Below, piece after piece: positions 1-9,427 of a DNA stretch of 64,000 nucleotides. Positions within the stretch are counted from its first letter, which is position 1. The number at the start of each line of letters is the position of its first letter. The translations under genes were made by a program, and so were the position numbers. Source of the stretch: Arcicella aquatica (GTDB lineage: Bacteria > Bacteroidota > Bacteroidia > Cytophagales > Spirosomataceae); the NCBI RefSeq assembly GCF_034928825.1, contig NZ_JAYFUL010000013.1, forward strand, positions 85,091 through 149,090. Direction: 5' to 3'. The notes beneath the pieces were generated by a model that had not been told where the DNA came from, searched no databases, and saw nothing but the letters and a program-made list of their open reading frames with translations.

Positions 1-1026
1 GCGGCTTTACATTGGTTAAAAGCAAATATTGCTAATTTTGGTGGCGACCCTAATAACGTAACGATTTTCGGTCAATCGGGCGGTGGTGCTAAAGTAACAA
101 CGTTGATGTATGCCCCTTCAGCAAAAGGCTTTTTTCAGAAAGCTATTGTACAAAGTGGAAGTTACAGAACTAGTTTCTTAGAAAAAGAAGATGCTCAGAA
201 AGTAAGTGCAGCTTTATTAGAAGAGTTAGGATTACAGCCTAGTCAAGTAGATTCTTTGCAAAAAATACCATACGATGTTTTAAATGCAGCGGGCAAAAGA
301 GCTCAGCAAAAAGTACAAGCCAAAATGAAAGCAGAAGGAAAAGCTTTTGTGGGTGGTGGTTTAGGCTGGGGACCAAGTCATGATGGAAACTATTTACCTT
401 ATCAGCAAGTAGATCCAGCAGGGATTGAAATTTCTAAAAATATTCCCTTATTGATTGGTTCAACAAAGAATGAATTTATGGCATCGCTGATTAACCCTGC
501 TATTAGAAATTTTTCAACAGACGAAGCGAAGGCATTTTTACAGAAAAAATACGGAGATAAAACAGAAGCTTATTTAAAAGCAGTGGAGAAAGCTTATCCT
601 AATACGACTAAACCATCTGACTTAATAGATATTGATGTGTCAACGTTTCGTCCAGGGGCTGTTAAACAAGCAAATATGAAAGCTACTGCTGATGCCGCAC
701 CCGTTTATATGTATATGTTTACTTGGCAGTCGCCTATCATGGATGGTATGTACAAGGCTATTCACTGTATCGAAATCCCTTTTGTATTTGATAATATCGC
801 TCGTTGCGAAGAAATGACTGGAGGCGGAAGTAGTGCTTATGCTCTTTCCAATAAAATCAGTCAGGCTTGGATAAACTTCGCTAAATCGGGGAATCCAAAT
901 CACAAAGGCTTACCAACTTGGCAAAAATATTCTGCTGAAAATGGTGCAACTATGATTTTGGATAATGAATGTGTTCAAAAATTTCATCATGATAAAGACT
1001 TACTTGAAATAACGGCAGGTAAGTAA
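1..1026 (+). CDS. Type B carboxylesterase, 3' part (5' end outside window)
   Basis: The frame is open from base 1, so the gene begins upstream of the window; 341 residues are visible. The nucleophile elbow GQSGGG (Ser26 of the visible part, preceded by NIANFGGDP and VTIFG) is the type B carboxylesterase/para-nitrobenzyl esterase signature. Further on, AIHCIEIPFVF matches the segment around the family's catalytic histidine. Known role: hydrolysis of carboxylic esters by an alpha/beta-hydrolase Ser-His-Glu/Asp triad. In Bacteroidota such proteins are usually exported, but the signal peptide would lie outside the window. The Met at base 103 is internal and is not the start. Substrate cannot be told from sequence. 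Confidence 0.9.
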   Translation, partial: AALHWLKANIANFGGDPNNVTIFGQSGGGAKVTTLMYAPSAKGFFQKAIVQSGSYRTSFLEKEDAQKVSAALLEELGLQPSQVDSLQKIPYDVLNAAGKRAQQKVQAKMKAEGKAFVGGGLGWGPSHDGNYLPYQQVDPAGIEISKNIPLLIGSTKNEFMASLINPAIRNFSTDEAKAFLQKKYGDKTEAYLKAVEKAYPNTTKPSDLIDIDVSTFRPGAVKQANMKATADAAPVYMYMFTWQSPIMDGMYKAIHCIEIPFVFDNIARCEEMTGGGSSAYALSNKISQAWINFAKSGNPNHKGLPTWQKYSAENGATMILDNECVQKFHHDKDLLEITAGK

Positions 1027-1047
1027 TCTAATCTTTAGATATTTTTT

Positions 1048-1085
1048 AAAACGGTTTGGACGATAAGTCGAAACCGTTTTTTATT
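1048..1085 (+). terminator. Intrinsic terminator after the carboxylesterase
   Basis: A 10-bp stem AAAACGGTTT/AAACCGTTTT (1048-1057 with 1071-1080), with an inner GAC/GTC pairing, is followed by a T-run. It starts about 20 bp after the stop codon. The rest of the gap to base 1376 is AT-rich; I see only a near-consensus -7 sequence (TCACTTTG) and no gene. Confidence 0.8.
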
Positions 1086-1376
1086 TAATGGGTCTTGGGG
1101 AAAGATAATGCAGAGTTTATCACATTACATCTATTTGGTAAGGCTTAAAGAAAAGAGATTTACAAGAATAGATTAGCTTTTTGGTATCCTAAATTTCATT
1201 TTTAACACAAATTGAGACATTTTGAATAACTTTTGAACAGAAAAATCAAATAATTATTCTTCACTTTGTCCTGCTAATTATGAGAATACTGTAATAATAA
1301 AAAAATCTAAAGAATGAAAAGCATTGAAAAACACTAGCAAACAATTCAAAATAATTCATAAATAAATTTTAATCGC

Positions 1377-2450
1377 ATGAAAATTGTCAAAATATTACTG
1401 AGCCTTCTGGTTTTCAGTTTATTGTCTCAAAGTATAGTGGCACAATCAGCCCCAAGAGAAATTTGGTCAGTTGAAAAGGCAAATGCTTGGTACAAAACAA
1501 AAGGCTGGTTGCGTGGTAGTGATTTTATACCAAGCACAGCCATCAATCAATTAGAAATGTGGCAAGCAGAGAGTTTTGACCCCACCACTATCGACAGAGA
1601 ATTAGGTTATGCTGAAAGCATCGGAATGAATTCTATGAGAGTTTACCTACATCATTTAGCGTGGGAAGTTGACCCTAAAGGATTTAAAAGTCGTGTTAAC
1701 CAATATTTGACAATCGCTAACAAGCATCATATTTCTACGCTTTTTGTATTATTTGATGATTGCTGGAACCCAACATACAGTGCTGGGAAACAACCTGCGC
1801 CAAAACCTGGAGTTCATAACTCGGGATGGGTACGTGACCCAGGTGAATTGATTTTCAATGACCCGAAAGTCATTGAGAAATTAGAAGCATATGTAAAAGA
1901 TGTTTTGACAACTTTTAAGAATGATAAGCGAATAGTATTATGGGATTTATACAATGAACCTGGCAATTCAGGCTATGGCAATAAGAGTATGCCGTTGCTA
2001 GAAAAGGTATTTATTTGGGGTAGAGAAGCCAACCCAAGCCAGCCACTTTCTGCAGGTGTTTGGAACTGGAGTTTGAAAGAACTATCTGATTTCCAGATTA
2101 AAAACTCAGACGTTACTACTTATCATAATTATGGTGATTTACAGAATCATACTGATGATATAGCGAAGCTAAGAACATTATCAAAGCGACCACTGCTTTG
2201 TACTGAATACATGGCCAGAAGCAGAAATAGCTTATTCAGCAGTATTATGCCTTTATTAAAGAAAGAGAATATCGCAGCCTATAACTGGGGTTTAGTAGCA
2301 GGAAAAACCAACACGATTTACGCTTGGGACAAGCCAATGCCTAATGGAAACGAACCAGAATTGTGGTTCCATGATATTTTCAGACCAGACGGAACGGCTT
2401 ATAAACCAGAAGAAGTAAAGGTAATTAAAGCGCTTACAGGCAAAAAGTAA
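1377..2450 (+). CDS. Secreted clan GH-A (GH5-like) glycoside hydrolase
   Basis: 357 residues with a signal peptide (about 1-22, ending IVAQS). The body has TIM-barrel clan GH-A features: a strand ending RVYLHHLAW, then LYNEPGN with the presumed acid/base Glu194, and LLCTEYMAR with the presumed nucleophile Glu277. Related Bacteroidota proteins are often labelled cellulase-family or 1,4-beta-xylanase, but the substrate is not established from sequence. It acts in the periplasm or outside the cell. It is transcribed alone: terminators lie on both sides (1048-1085 and 2471-2520). The start was chosen because the signal peptide begins exactly there. Confidence 0.8.
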   Translation: MKIVKILLSLLVFSLLSQSIVAQSAPREIWSVEKANAWYKTKGWLRGSDFIPSTAINQLEMWQAESFDPTTIDRELGYAESIGMNSMRVYLHHLAWEVDPKGFKSRVNQYLTIANKHHISTLFVLFDDCWNPTYSAGKQPAPKPGVHNSGWVRDPGELIFNDPKVIEKLEAYVKDVLTTFKNDKRIVLWDLYNEPGNSGYGNKSMPLLEKVFIWGREANPSQPLSAGVWNWSLKELSDFQIKNSDVTTYHNYGDLQNHTDDIAKLRTLSKRPLLCTEYMARSRNSLFSSIMPLLKKENIAAYNWGLVAGKTNTIYAWDKPMPNGNEPELWFHDIFRPDGTAYKPEEVKVIKALTGKK

Positions 2451-2470
2451 GCGATATTGATAGATTTAGG

Positions 2471-2520
2471 AATTCGGTTAGGGCTATCTATTTTTTTCGA
2501 TAGCCCTAACCGAATTTTTT
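2471..2520 (+). terminator. Strong intrinsic terminator after GH5-like gene
   Basis: A perfect 18-bp stem (2471-2488 with 2499-2516) with a T-rich loop is followed by TTTT. It closes the glycosidase unit. The following 280 bp up to base 2800 are AT-rich and hold no gene. Confidence 0.9.
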
Positions 2521-2800
2521 ATAACTACCTGATTACTAATGATATTTGATAATATACCTCAATAAATTCTTAGAGGGTAGCGTTTTAAAGAAGTTCAAAG
2601 CAAATAAATCTTTAAAATACTGTATGATAAGTTTTAATTTTGTCGAGTTTTCAGTACTTTTAATCGTTGTAAATAGTTGTTAAACAGAATTATGACTGTG
2701 TTTAATTAGAAAGTAATTCTTCAAATATCACGTTTTTTTTAATTCAGTCATTTTTATGGTATAGTTTTTGTCAATTTAGTTATAAGAAACAATCCAAGAT

Positions 2801-3172
2801 ATGTTCAGCTTTAATTCTCAAGTTAATGTGAATCACCTCAATAATATTTACGGAGATGATGTAACAATTGTAAAAATAATGTTTGAGTCTTTTTTAGAAG
2901 ATAGTTTACCTATTTGGGAGGATATTCAGACTAAACTACAACAAAAAAAGTTTGCCGAAGTAGGCGGATTAGCCCATCAATTTAAACCATGTTTCTCGAT
3001 GATTGGCTTTCCTGAAATTAGCCCAAAAATTCATGAATATGAGCTTTATGCAAAAGGGAATCCAACAGGAGACGAATTAATAAGACGTTATAATGCACTT
3101 TCGCCAGAGGTAGTTAAAGTAAAAGAGATTGTAACCGAGGATTTAAAAAGAATGGAAGAAGAAGGATTATAG
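2801..3172 (+). CDS. Hpt-domain phosphotransfer protein
   Basis: 123 residues, all helical in character. LAHQFKPCFSMIG at 57-69 matches the Hpt motif (usually AHxLKGSAxxLG), so His59 is the likely phospho-accepting histidine. Stand-alone Hpt proteins shuttle phosphoryl groups between receiver domains of hybrid kinases and response regulators in the cytoplasm. There is no histidine kinase nearby. It sits directly upstream of the polysaccharide operon, and a single-domain response regulator heads the second polysaccharide operon at 58178; a link between the two is inference. The Gly-Ser after the conserved Lys is replaced by Pro-Cys, a deviation that leaves His and Lys intact. Confidence 0.8.
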   Translation: MFSFNSQVNVNHLNNIYGDDVTIVKIMFESFLEDSLPIWEDIQTKLQQKKFAEVGGLAHQFKPCFSMIGFPEISPKIHEYELYAKGNPTGDELIRRYNALSPEVVKVKEIVTEDLKRMEEEGL

Positions 3173-3214
3173 CCTAAAAACAACCTTGCCATTTATTAGT
3201 TATTAAAAACGAAG

Positions 3215-3222
3215 TATATTTG
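3215..3222 (+). promoter_or_regulatory. Candidate -7 promoter element for the polysaccharide operon
   Basis: TATATTTG fits the Bacteroidota -7 consensus TAnnTTTG exactly and lies about 85 bp before the TolC-like gene. A TTG exists at 3186-3188, but the 26-bp spacing is longer than usual, so only the -7 part is persuasive. Confidence 0.4.
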
Positions 3223-3307
3223 ATATTCGTAAATAATAAATTTTAACATGAATCTCTTGATTCTAAAAGAAGATAGGAAATATTAAATTTCTTTAAATAG
3301 TTTTTTT

Positions 3308-4072
3308 ATGGTTGGGTCACGAAGATATACTATTGGCATTTTTTTATTTTTGGTATTATGGATAAGTAAATTAGAGGTCACTGGGCAGTCACTTCCTGCT
3401 GATGCCTTATTAGCAAAAGCTTTAGATTCGGAAGAGTTTTTGCCCTTGCTGATTGATGCTGCAACAAAGTCGTCTCCTCAAATAAAGAGAAGTATGAATA
3501 GCGTAGATATCGCAACATCAACGTTAAAAACCAACAAAAATGTTATCTTTAGTGGAATAGGCCTTATCTCTTCATACAATTATGGTACAAACTATTCAGC
3601 CGTAAATAATACAGCAACCTCTGTTCCCGGAGCAAATTCTTTTACGACAGCACAAACTGGGTTTTACAATTTTGGGGTTGCAGCATCACTTCCTATAACC
3701 AATATTATCAACAGAAAGCACTTATTGAAATCGAGTCAGGCGCAAGTAAACATTGCATTAGCTGAACAAGAGAACCTCACGCTTGAAATTAAACAGCAAA
3801 TAATAGGTTTGTATCAACAGTTAAGACTGGCAAGAAAGGTATTCATCATCAATAGCAATAACCTGCAAATTGCCAAGTCGAATAGCTCTTTGGCTGAGAA
3901 ACAATTTTTACAGAATCAGATTACTATCGATCAAGTATCAAGTGTGCTTGAATCCTTTAATAAAGCAAAAGTAGAATATGAGACTGCCCTCAATAATTTC
4001 CAATTAATTTTCATGCAACTTGAAGTTGTGGTTGGGGTAAATCTTACAACATTATTACAACAGATTAAATGA
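3308..4072 (+). CDS. Half-size TolC-like outer membrane/periplasmic protein
   Basis: 254 residues with an N-terminal hydrophobic signal (about 8-27, ending TGQS). The rest combines amphipathic strands (SGIGLISSYNYG; FNFGVAASLPI) with long helices rich in Gln, Leu and Ala (about 140-250). This is the pattern of one repeat of a TolC/outer membrane efflux protein. Typical TolC proteins have two such halves in 400-500 residues; this has one. The stop overlaps the next start by 4 bp (ATGA), so the short length is native and not a truncation. It leads the polysaccharide operon and may form the outer-membrane exit in place of Wza, by inference. Confidence 0.65.
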   Translation: MVGSRRYTIGIFLFLVLWISKLEVTGQSLPADALLAKALDSEEFLPLLIDAATKSSPQIKRSMNSVDIATSTLKTNKNVIFSGIGLISSYNYGTNYSAVNNTATSVPGANSFTTAQTGFYNFGVAASLPITNIINRKHLLKSSQAQVNIALAEQENLTLEIKQQIIGLYQQLRLARKVFIINSNNLQIAKSNSSLAEKQFLQNQITIDQVSSVLESFNKAKVEYETALNNFQLIFMQLEVVVGVNLTTLLQQIK

Positions 4073-6684
4073 GCTTTTTACATTTTATAAGACTAATTGT
4101 CAAAAATCTAAAGTGGTTAATTTTAATCCCTTGTGCTTTGGCATTTACCATTTTTTACCTTACCAGAAAAGAAAAGAAAGTATATTCTTCAGAGTCTATT
4201 ATTTATACAGGGATAGCCTCTGGCTACAGTCTTAGTGGAATTATAAAAGCCGATTATTTCGCTACCAGTAACGCATTTGACAACTTACTTACCGTAATTG
4301 ATTCAAGAGAGACCAAAGAAGAAGTAGCTGTACAACTACTCTCAGAACACCTTTTCTTAAAAAAACACGACCCTAACGTAATTACATGGGGAGCCTACGA
4401 TGAACTACAAAAGCTAATTCCTGAATCTCTTAGAAGAAAACTTGTTAAATCAACTGTAGCCGAAACACGAGACGCTGTAGTTGCCTATATGTCAAAAAGT
4501 GAAGAGAACCCTATTTACAAACTCATTCACTCTGACAATCATTACTATTCTATTGATGTACTTAATAAAATAAAGTCTTCAAGAATTAGTAATAGTGACT
4601 TGATTAAGATTTCTTATGAAGCTAACGACCCATTTATCTGTAAACGTACACTTGAATTATTGGAGCAAGTGTTTATGTTGAAACATAGGCAGTTAAAAGA
4701 AGGTCAGACTACAAGTGCATTGACTTATTTTGAAATCGAAACTAAAAAAGCGTTTTCTAAATTAGACTCTGCTGAGCGCCTATTTTTGGCATTCAACAAA
4801 GATAACGACATCATTAACTATTATGAACAAACCAAAGCTGTAGCAGGGGAACGAGAGGTTTTATATGCGATGAACCATAATCTAGAAATGGATAAAATGG
4901 CATCAAGCTCTTCTTTAGCCAAAGTAAACGAAAATATTAAGGGTAGAACATATCAGACTTTATACGGAAGCGACGTAATCAAAGAAAGAGAGAAACTGGC
5001 AGATATCTACAGCAAAATTGCCCTTGAAGATTTAATGAACAAAAAAGGCGAGAAGAACGGCCAAATGGATAGCCTAAAGACGGTGGCTGCTCGACTTGAA
5101 AAAAAGTTGAAGTCATCTTTAGAGAATCTCTATGTGGAATCGATGACGCCAAGTGGAATACCAACCAAAACAGTATTAGACCAATGGCTAAGTACAACAC
5201 TTGCTTTTGAACAAAGTAAAGCGCGTTTAACTGTAATGGATAAACGAAAAGCGGAGTTTCAAGAAGAATATAGAAAGTTTGCCCCAATGGGAGCAATGTT
5301 GAAAAAAATTGAGCGACTTATTGCTATTTCAGAACAAGAATACCTTGATTTACTCCACAATTTGAATGCCGCAAAGCTAAATCAACAAAATACAGAAATT
5401 ACGGCCAAGCTTAATGTGGTAGACCCTCCGTTCTTACCATTGAAGGCCAACGCATCCAAAAGAATGGTTTTAGTAATCGTAGGTTTTTTGGTTGGCTTTG
5501 TATTGGTCTTAGCACTTATCCTTACGCAGGCGCTTATCAATAAAACTTTGATGGAACCCCAACGGGCTAAAAATATTGTCGGGCTACCCTTACTAGGCGT
5601 ATACCCTTTGCTCAATGAAAATCCTTCTTTTTTATTAAAATCAAACTTGAGGTTAATGCAACAATTGCTCGCAACAGTTGACCTCACCCAGAAACCCGTT
5701 ACTATTGGTTTGATTAGTACTCAAAAAAGCGAAGGAAAGTCTACCATTGCCTACTTACTAGCGAAGGAACTAACAGACTTAGACTATAGCGTAGAAACAC
5801 ATAGCTGGAATAATGATTATGATTTCAGAGAAAGCCTAAACGCAGATTTTTGTTTAATTGAGTTTCCTCCATTAGAAAACATGATTATCAAACCTGAATC
5901 GTTTCCAAGGTTAAATGCTACCATCTTGTTATGCAGAGCCAATAGAATCTGGACTAAAATAGATAAAGAAATGATTTCTATTTTTACTAAAACTACTGGT
6001 AACAAACCTTGGTTTATTTTAAATGGTGTTGATATAAATTTTGCAGAAGAGTATATCGGCGAAGTACCAAAGAAAAGAAATCTATTACGTGCATTTGTTA
6101 AAAGAGTAGCCAAGTTTGAGTTTGGTAATAGAAAATCTATTGATAAAATAGTAGCTGCAAATAATGCACATACTGGTAGTGTTAGGTATGAAGAGCCCAA
6201 CAATAAAGCTAAAAAAAGCAACTTAATCGTCATCTTTGGGTTGATAACAGGCATTCTTTTGTCCACAGCTGCCATTTATATGTATCGCAAAAACAGCAAA
6301 ACTGCTATAAAGGCTGATACGTTAGTTGTACAGAAACAGCCAGATACTACTTTTGCATCAAAACCAGACGATGGATTTGGCGCTACTACTGACTTCAATA
6401 CTCCCGCACAAACATCGGAGAATACAGTAGCACCCATATCATCTACCAATAATTATTTTGTTGTTGCAGGTAATTTTAGTAGTGAAGCCAATGCTAAAGC
6501 GTATGTAAAAGAGCTCAATAACACAGGTTTCCCAAATGCTCAAATAATTACTCCAAAACAAGGAGAAAGTTCTGTTCGAGTAGCTTTTGCAGCTTTCTCT
6601 TCACAGACCGAAGCATTGGCTGAAGCAAAAGAGATTAACAGAAAATTTGGCAAAAAGAGTTGGGTTTACACTGAAAAGAAATAA
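4069..6684 (+). CDS. Wzz/Wzc-like polysaccharide co-polymerase with SPOR domain
   Basis: 871 residues. Order: TM1 (about 13-31), a large periplasmic Wzz-like coiled-coil region (about 35-460), TM2 (about 465-488), a cytoplasmic P-loop domain with Walker A-like STQKSEGKST (about 550-560), a third TM (about 718-738) and a C-terminal SPOR domain (about 795-871, starting YFVVAGNF). Wzc-type proteins control chain length and drive export. Odd points: the Walker A' Asp seems replaced (CLIEFPP), no clear Walker B Asp follows (ILLCRAN), and there is no C-terminal tyrosine cluster. Three membrane passes place the SPOR domain in the periplasm, where such domains bind denuded peptidoglycan. It overlaps the TolC-like gene by 4 bp. 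Confidence 0.8.
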   Translation: MSFLHFIRLIVKNLKWLILIPCALAFTIFYLTRKEKKVYSSESIIYTGIASGYSLSGIIKADYFATSNAFDNLLTVIDSRETKEEVAVQLLSEHLFLKKHDPNVITWGAYDELQKLIPESLRRKLVKSTVAETRDAVVAYMSKSEENPIYKLIHSDNHYYSIDVLNKIKSSRISNSDLIKISYEANDPFICKRTLELLEQVFMLKHRQLKEGQTTSALTYFEIETKKAFSKLDSAERLFLAFNKDNDIINYYEQTKAVAGEREVLYAMNHNLEMDKMASSSSLAKVNENIKGRTYQTLYGSDVIKEREKLADIYSKIALEDLMNKKGEKNGQMDSLKTVAARLEKKLKSSLENLYVESMTPSGIPTKTVLDQWLSTTLAFEQSKARLTVMDKRKAEFQEEYRKFAPMGAMLKKIERLIAISEQEYLDLLHNLNAAKLNQQNTEITAKLNVVDPPFLPLKANASKRMVLVIVGFLVGFVLVLALILTQALINKTLMEPQRAKNIVGLPLLGVYPLLNENPSFLLKSNLRLMQQLLATVDLTQKPVTIGLISTQKSEGKSTIAYLLAKELTDLDYSVETHSWNNDYDFRESLNADFCLIEFPPLENMIIKPESFPRLNATILLCRANRIWTKIDKEMISIFTKTTGNKPWFILNGVDINFAEEYIGEVPKKRNLLRAFVKRVAKFEFGNRKSIDKIVAANNAHTGSVRYEEPNNKAKKSNLIVIFGLITGILLSTAAIYMYRKNSKTAIKADTLVVQKQPDTTFASKPDDGFGATTDFNTPAQTSENTVAPISSTNNYFVVAGNFSSEANAKAYVKELNNTGFPNAQIITPKQGESSVRVAFAAFSSQTEALAEAKEINRKFGKKSWVYTEKK

Positions 6685-6716
6685 CTATCATTGTAATGTG
6701 AAGACGAAAAACCTGC

Positions 6717-8213
6717 ATGGACAAAAATTTATTTTATACTTCAAGAAATAAATTAGGTAATATCTGGCTTATTCCAGCTATCATGTTTGCTGTTTTTATG
6801 GGCATTGTCATTGCTAAAAAAGGTATTGCCATTGGCTTTCTCTTGTTGGTTTTGCCCTTTGCCGCAGGCTTCATGATTTTGATATTTTTTAGACCACGTC
6901 TCGGAATTATTGGTTTCTTGATTTATTGTTTTGTTATGCCCACCATTGGTAGGCATATAGCAGGGCTACAAGTTGGTTTAGGGATGGAAGCATTGTTATT
7001 TGTCACCCTATTTGCCGTAATATTCCATCAGAGTAACAGGTTCCGAAAAAGACATTTGAATATAGATTTGTTTTGGGTAATCGTGGCTTGGGGAATTATG
7101 ACTATTCTGCAAATTGGAAACCCAGAAAGACCTAGCATCTTGGGATGGGTTTATGAAATGAGAACGCTATTGTTGTATTGGATTCTCACTGTTTCATTAT
7201 CCATACTATTGCTAAATAAGAGATCAGACATTGATTTATTTCTTAATATCATCATCCTATTTTCTTTTGCTGGAGCATTGTATGGTATGAAGCAATTGTA
7301 CATTGGACTTGATGATGCCGAAAATACTTGGCTGGAAAACGGAGGGAAAGTAACACACGTTATCTTCGGGAAATTAAGAATTTTTTCATACTATTTTGAT
7401 GCCGCCCAATTTGGAGCTTCTCAAGCTCAATTAGCTATCATGTGCATTATCTTGGCTACGGGTCCGTATAGTTTCAAGAAAAAATTATGGTACTTTATCG
7501 CAGGGATGTTTATCCTTTATGGCATGTTGATTTCTGGTACTAGGGGTGCAATGTTTGCTTTAATTGGAGGGGGATTTGCTTTTTTAGTATTGATAAAGCA
7601 AACTGAAATCTTGATTGTTGGTGCTGTTGTTGGGCTAACCTTTATTGGAATACTAAAATATACTAATATCGGAAACGGTAGTGCCGAGATTGTACGTCTT
7701 AGGAGTTCACTAGACCCCGATGACCCATCGTTGCAATTAAGGTTCATGAATCAAAAGCGATTAAGCGATTATCTGAGTTCTAAGCCTTTTGGAGCAGGAG
7801 TTGGCACCATGGGACAATGGGGAGAATCATTCAATAGCGACAAGTATATTTCACATATCGCCCCTGATAGTTTATATGTAAAAATATGGGGTATGTACGG
7901 TATTGTTGGTTTTCTAACTTGGTTCGGAATAATGTTGTATATTACTGGAAAATCAGCAGGGATTATTTGGAAAACACGAGACCCCGTGCTTAAAAACCAG
8001 TTGATATGCTTATGTGCTGGTTCAACAGGGATATTATTATGTAGTTATGGCAATGAAGTATTGAATACCATGCCTACATCGGCAGTTGTATATATTAGTT
8101 GGGCATTAATCTGGCTGAGTCCACGATGGGATACACCTGTCAATAAAGCAGATGATATTGCCTTAAATACGCCCGAAATATCTGACAAGTACGAATATTC
8201 AAATGATTTTTAA
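6717..8213 (+). CDS. Wzy/O-antigen ligase-family polysaccharide polymerase
   Basis: 498 residues with about 10-12 hydrophobic segments. The region around ISGTRGAMFALIGGG (about 270-285), followed by a large periplasmic loop with GVGTMGQWGES, is typical of the Wzy_C/O-antigen ligase family. Known roles are polymerisation of undecaprenyl-linked repeat units or ligation to a lipid core. Next to a Wzz-like protein and a flippase, polymerisation is the likelier job. The gene is 32 bp after the co-polymerase gene and 26 bp before a glycosyltransferase, so it is within an operon. Confidence 0.75.
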   Translation: MDKNLFYTSRNKLGNIWLIPAIMFAVFMGIVIAKKGIAIGFLLLVLPFAAGFMILIFFRPRLGIIGFLIYCFVMPTIGRHIAGLQVGLGMEALLFVTLFAVIFHQSNRFRKRHLNIDLFWVIVAWGIMTILQIGNPERPSILGWVYEMRTLLLYWILTVSLSILLLNKRSDIDLFLNIIILFSFAGALYGMKQLYIGLDDAENTWLENGGKVTHVIFGKLRIFSYYFDAAQFGASQAQLAIMCIILATGPYSFKKKLWYFIAGMFILYGMLISGTRGAMFALIGGGFAFLVLIKQTEILIVGAVVGLTFIGILKYTNIGNGSAEIVRLRSSLDPDDPSLQLRFMNQKRLSDYLSSKPFGAGVGTMGQWGESFNSDKYISHIAPDSLYVKIWGMYGIVGFLTWFGIMLYITGKSAGIIWKTRDPVLKNQLICLCAGSTGILLCSYGNEVLNTMPTSAVVYISWALIWLSPRWDTPVNKADDIALNTPEISDKYEYSNDF

Positions 8214-8239
8214 AGGAACCAAAACCATTAAATAACAAA

Positions 8240-9415
8240 ATGATACAGCAAATAGGTACCGCTATCCAATTAATCATCCTTGTTTACTTATCTATTCAGA
8301 TATTTTACTTGCTCTTTTTTGCATTAGCAGGAACATTTGCGAAGAAAACACATTTTCCAAAGGCAAGTAAACTCAGAAAAATTCGCATTTTTATTCCCGG
8401 TTATAAAGAGGATGCTGTTATCATTGCGACAGCCCGTGAAGCCATCAAACAAGACTATCCAGCAGATTTATTTGAAGTCGTAATCATTGCAGACTCATTC
8501 AGTGAAAAGACTCTTAGTACTCTTCGTTCTTTACCCATCAAAGTAATAGAAGTAAGCTTTGAGAAAAGTACCAAAGGAAAAGCCTTACAAAAAGCCATTG
8601 AAGCCACCATCAATGACCCAGTCGATATCTTATTAATCCTTGATGCGGATAACCACATGGCGCAAGGATTCCTACATGCCGTAAACGATGCTTTTGAACA
8701 AGGATACGAAGTAGTACAGGGGCATAGAACGGCTAAAAACCTTCAAACTCCTTTTGCCTTATTGGATGCTTGTACAGAAGAAATGAATAACAACTTTTTC
8801 CGCCGTGGTCATGTAGCAGTAGGCTTACCTTCAGCATTGATTGGTAGCGGAATGGCATTTGACTGGAAATTATTTGTAGATTTCATACAAGATATTGGCG
8901 ATACTTCGGGTGAAGACAAAGAATTAGAATTTAGAATTGCCCGACAAGGTAAACAAATAGCTTTCTTGGATGGACAATATGTATATGACGAAAAAGTAGC
9001 CAAGTCAGATGTATTCGTTCAACAGCGCAGTAGATGGTTTGCCATGCAAATTGAAGTTTTAGAGAAGTACTTTGTAGAAGGCTGGGTACAGCTTTTTAAA
9101 GGAAATATCGCCTTCTTTAATAAAGCATTTCAAACCTTGATATTTCCGAGGGTAATGCTTGTAGCAGTAATGTTACTTTGGTTGGCGGTTTCTTTTATTG
9201 TTTCTTCAAGATACCTAAATTACAGCATAGGCTTATTTATTCTCTTTGCTATTTCGCTATTATTAGGGATTCCTACAAGATGGTATAACAGACAACTTTT
9301 GATGGCATTTTTACAAATACCTGGAGCGATAATTTCTATGATGAAAGCCATGATGAAAATCGGTAAAGCACGTAAGCAATTTATCCATACGCCTCACGGA
9401 GATAGTGAGCATTAA
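8240..9415 (+). CDS. Membrane GT2 glycosyltransferase (processive-like)
   Basis: 391 residues. An N-terminal TM (about 8-30) is followed by a GT2 domain with DADNH (DxD-type nucleotide-sugar site, about 135), SGEDKELEFRIAR (acceptor-site acidic residues) and QQRSRW (the Q/RxxRW motif of cellulose-synthase-like enzymes, about 258-263). Two or three C-terminal TMs follow (about 300-345). It transfers a sugar from a nucleotide donor at the cytoplasmic face of the inner membrane. Donor and linkage are unknown. Confidence 0.8.
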   Translation: MIQQIGTAIQLIILVYLSIQIFYLLFFALAGTFAKKTHFPKASKLRKIRIFIPGYKEDAVIIATAREAIKQDYPADLFEVVIIADSFSEKTLSTLRSLPIKVIEVSFEKSTKGKALQKAIEATINDPVDILLILDADNHMAQGFLHAVNDAFEQGYEVVQGHRTAKNLQTPFALLDACTEEMNNNFFRRGHVAVGLPSALIGSGMAFDWKLFVDFIQDIGDTSGEDKELEFRIARQGKQIAFLDGQYVYDEKVAKSDVFVQQRSRWFAMQIEVLEKYFVEGWVQLFKGNIAFFNKAFQTLIFPRVMLVAVMLLWLAVSFIVSSRYLNYSIGLFILFAISLLLGIPTRWYNRQLLMAFLQIPGAIISMMKAMMKIGKARKQFIHTPHGDSEH

Positions 9416-9427
9416 ACAGTTAAAAAT

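Noticed and set aside
3308..4072. Frameshifted or truncated full-size TolC gene
   Set aside because: The stop overlaps the next start (ATGA) and no second TolC half follows in another frame, so the short protein is native.
5817..6275. 152-codon open frame on the minus strand within the co-polymerase gene
   Set aside because: The plus-strand frame shows P-loop and membrane features with a continuous domain order; nothing supports the reverse frame.
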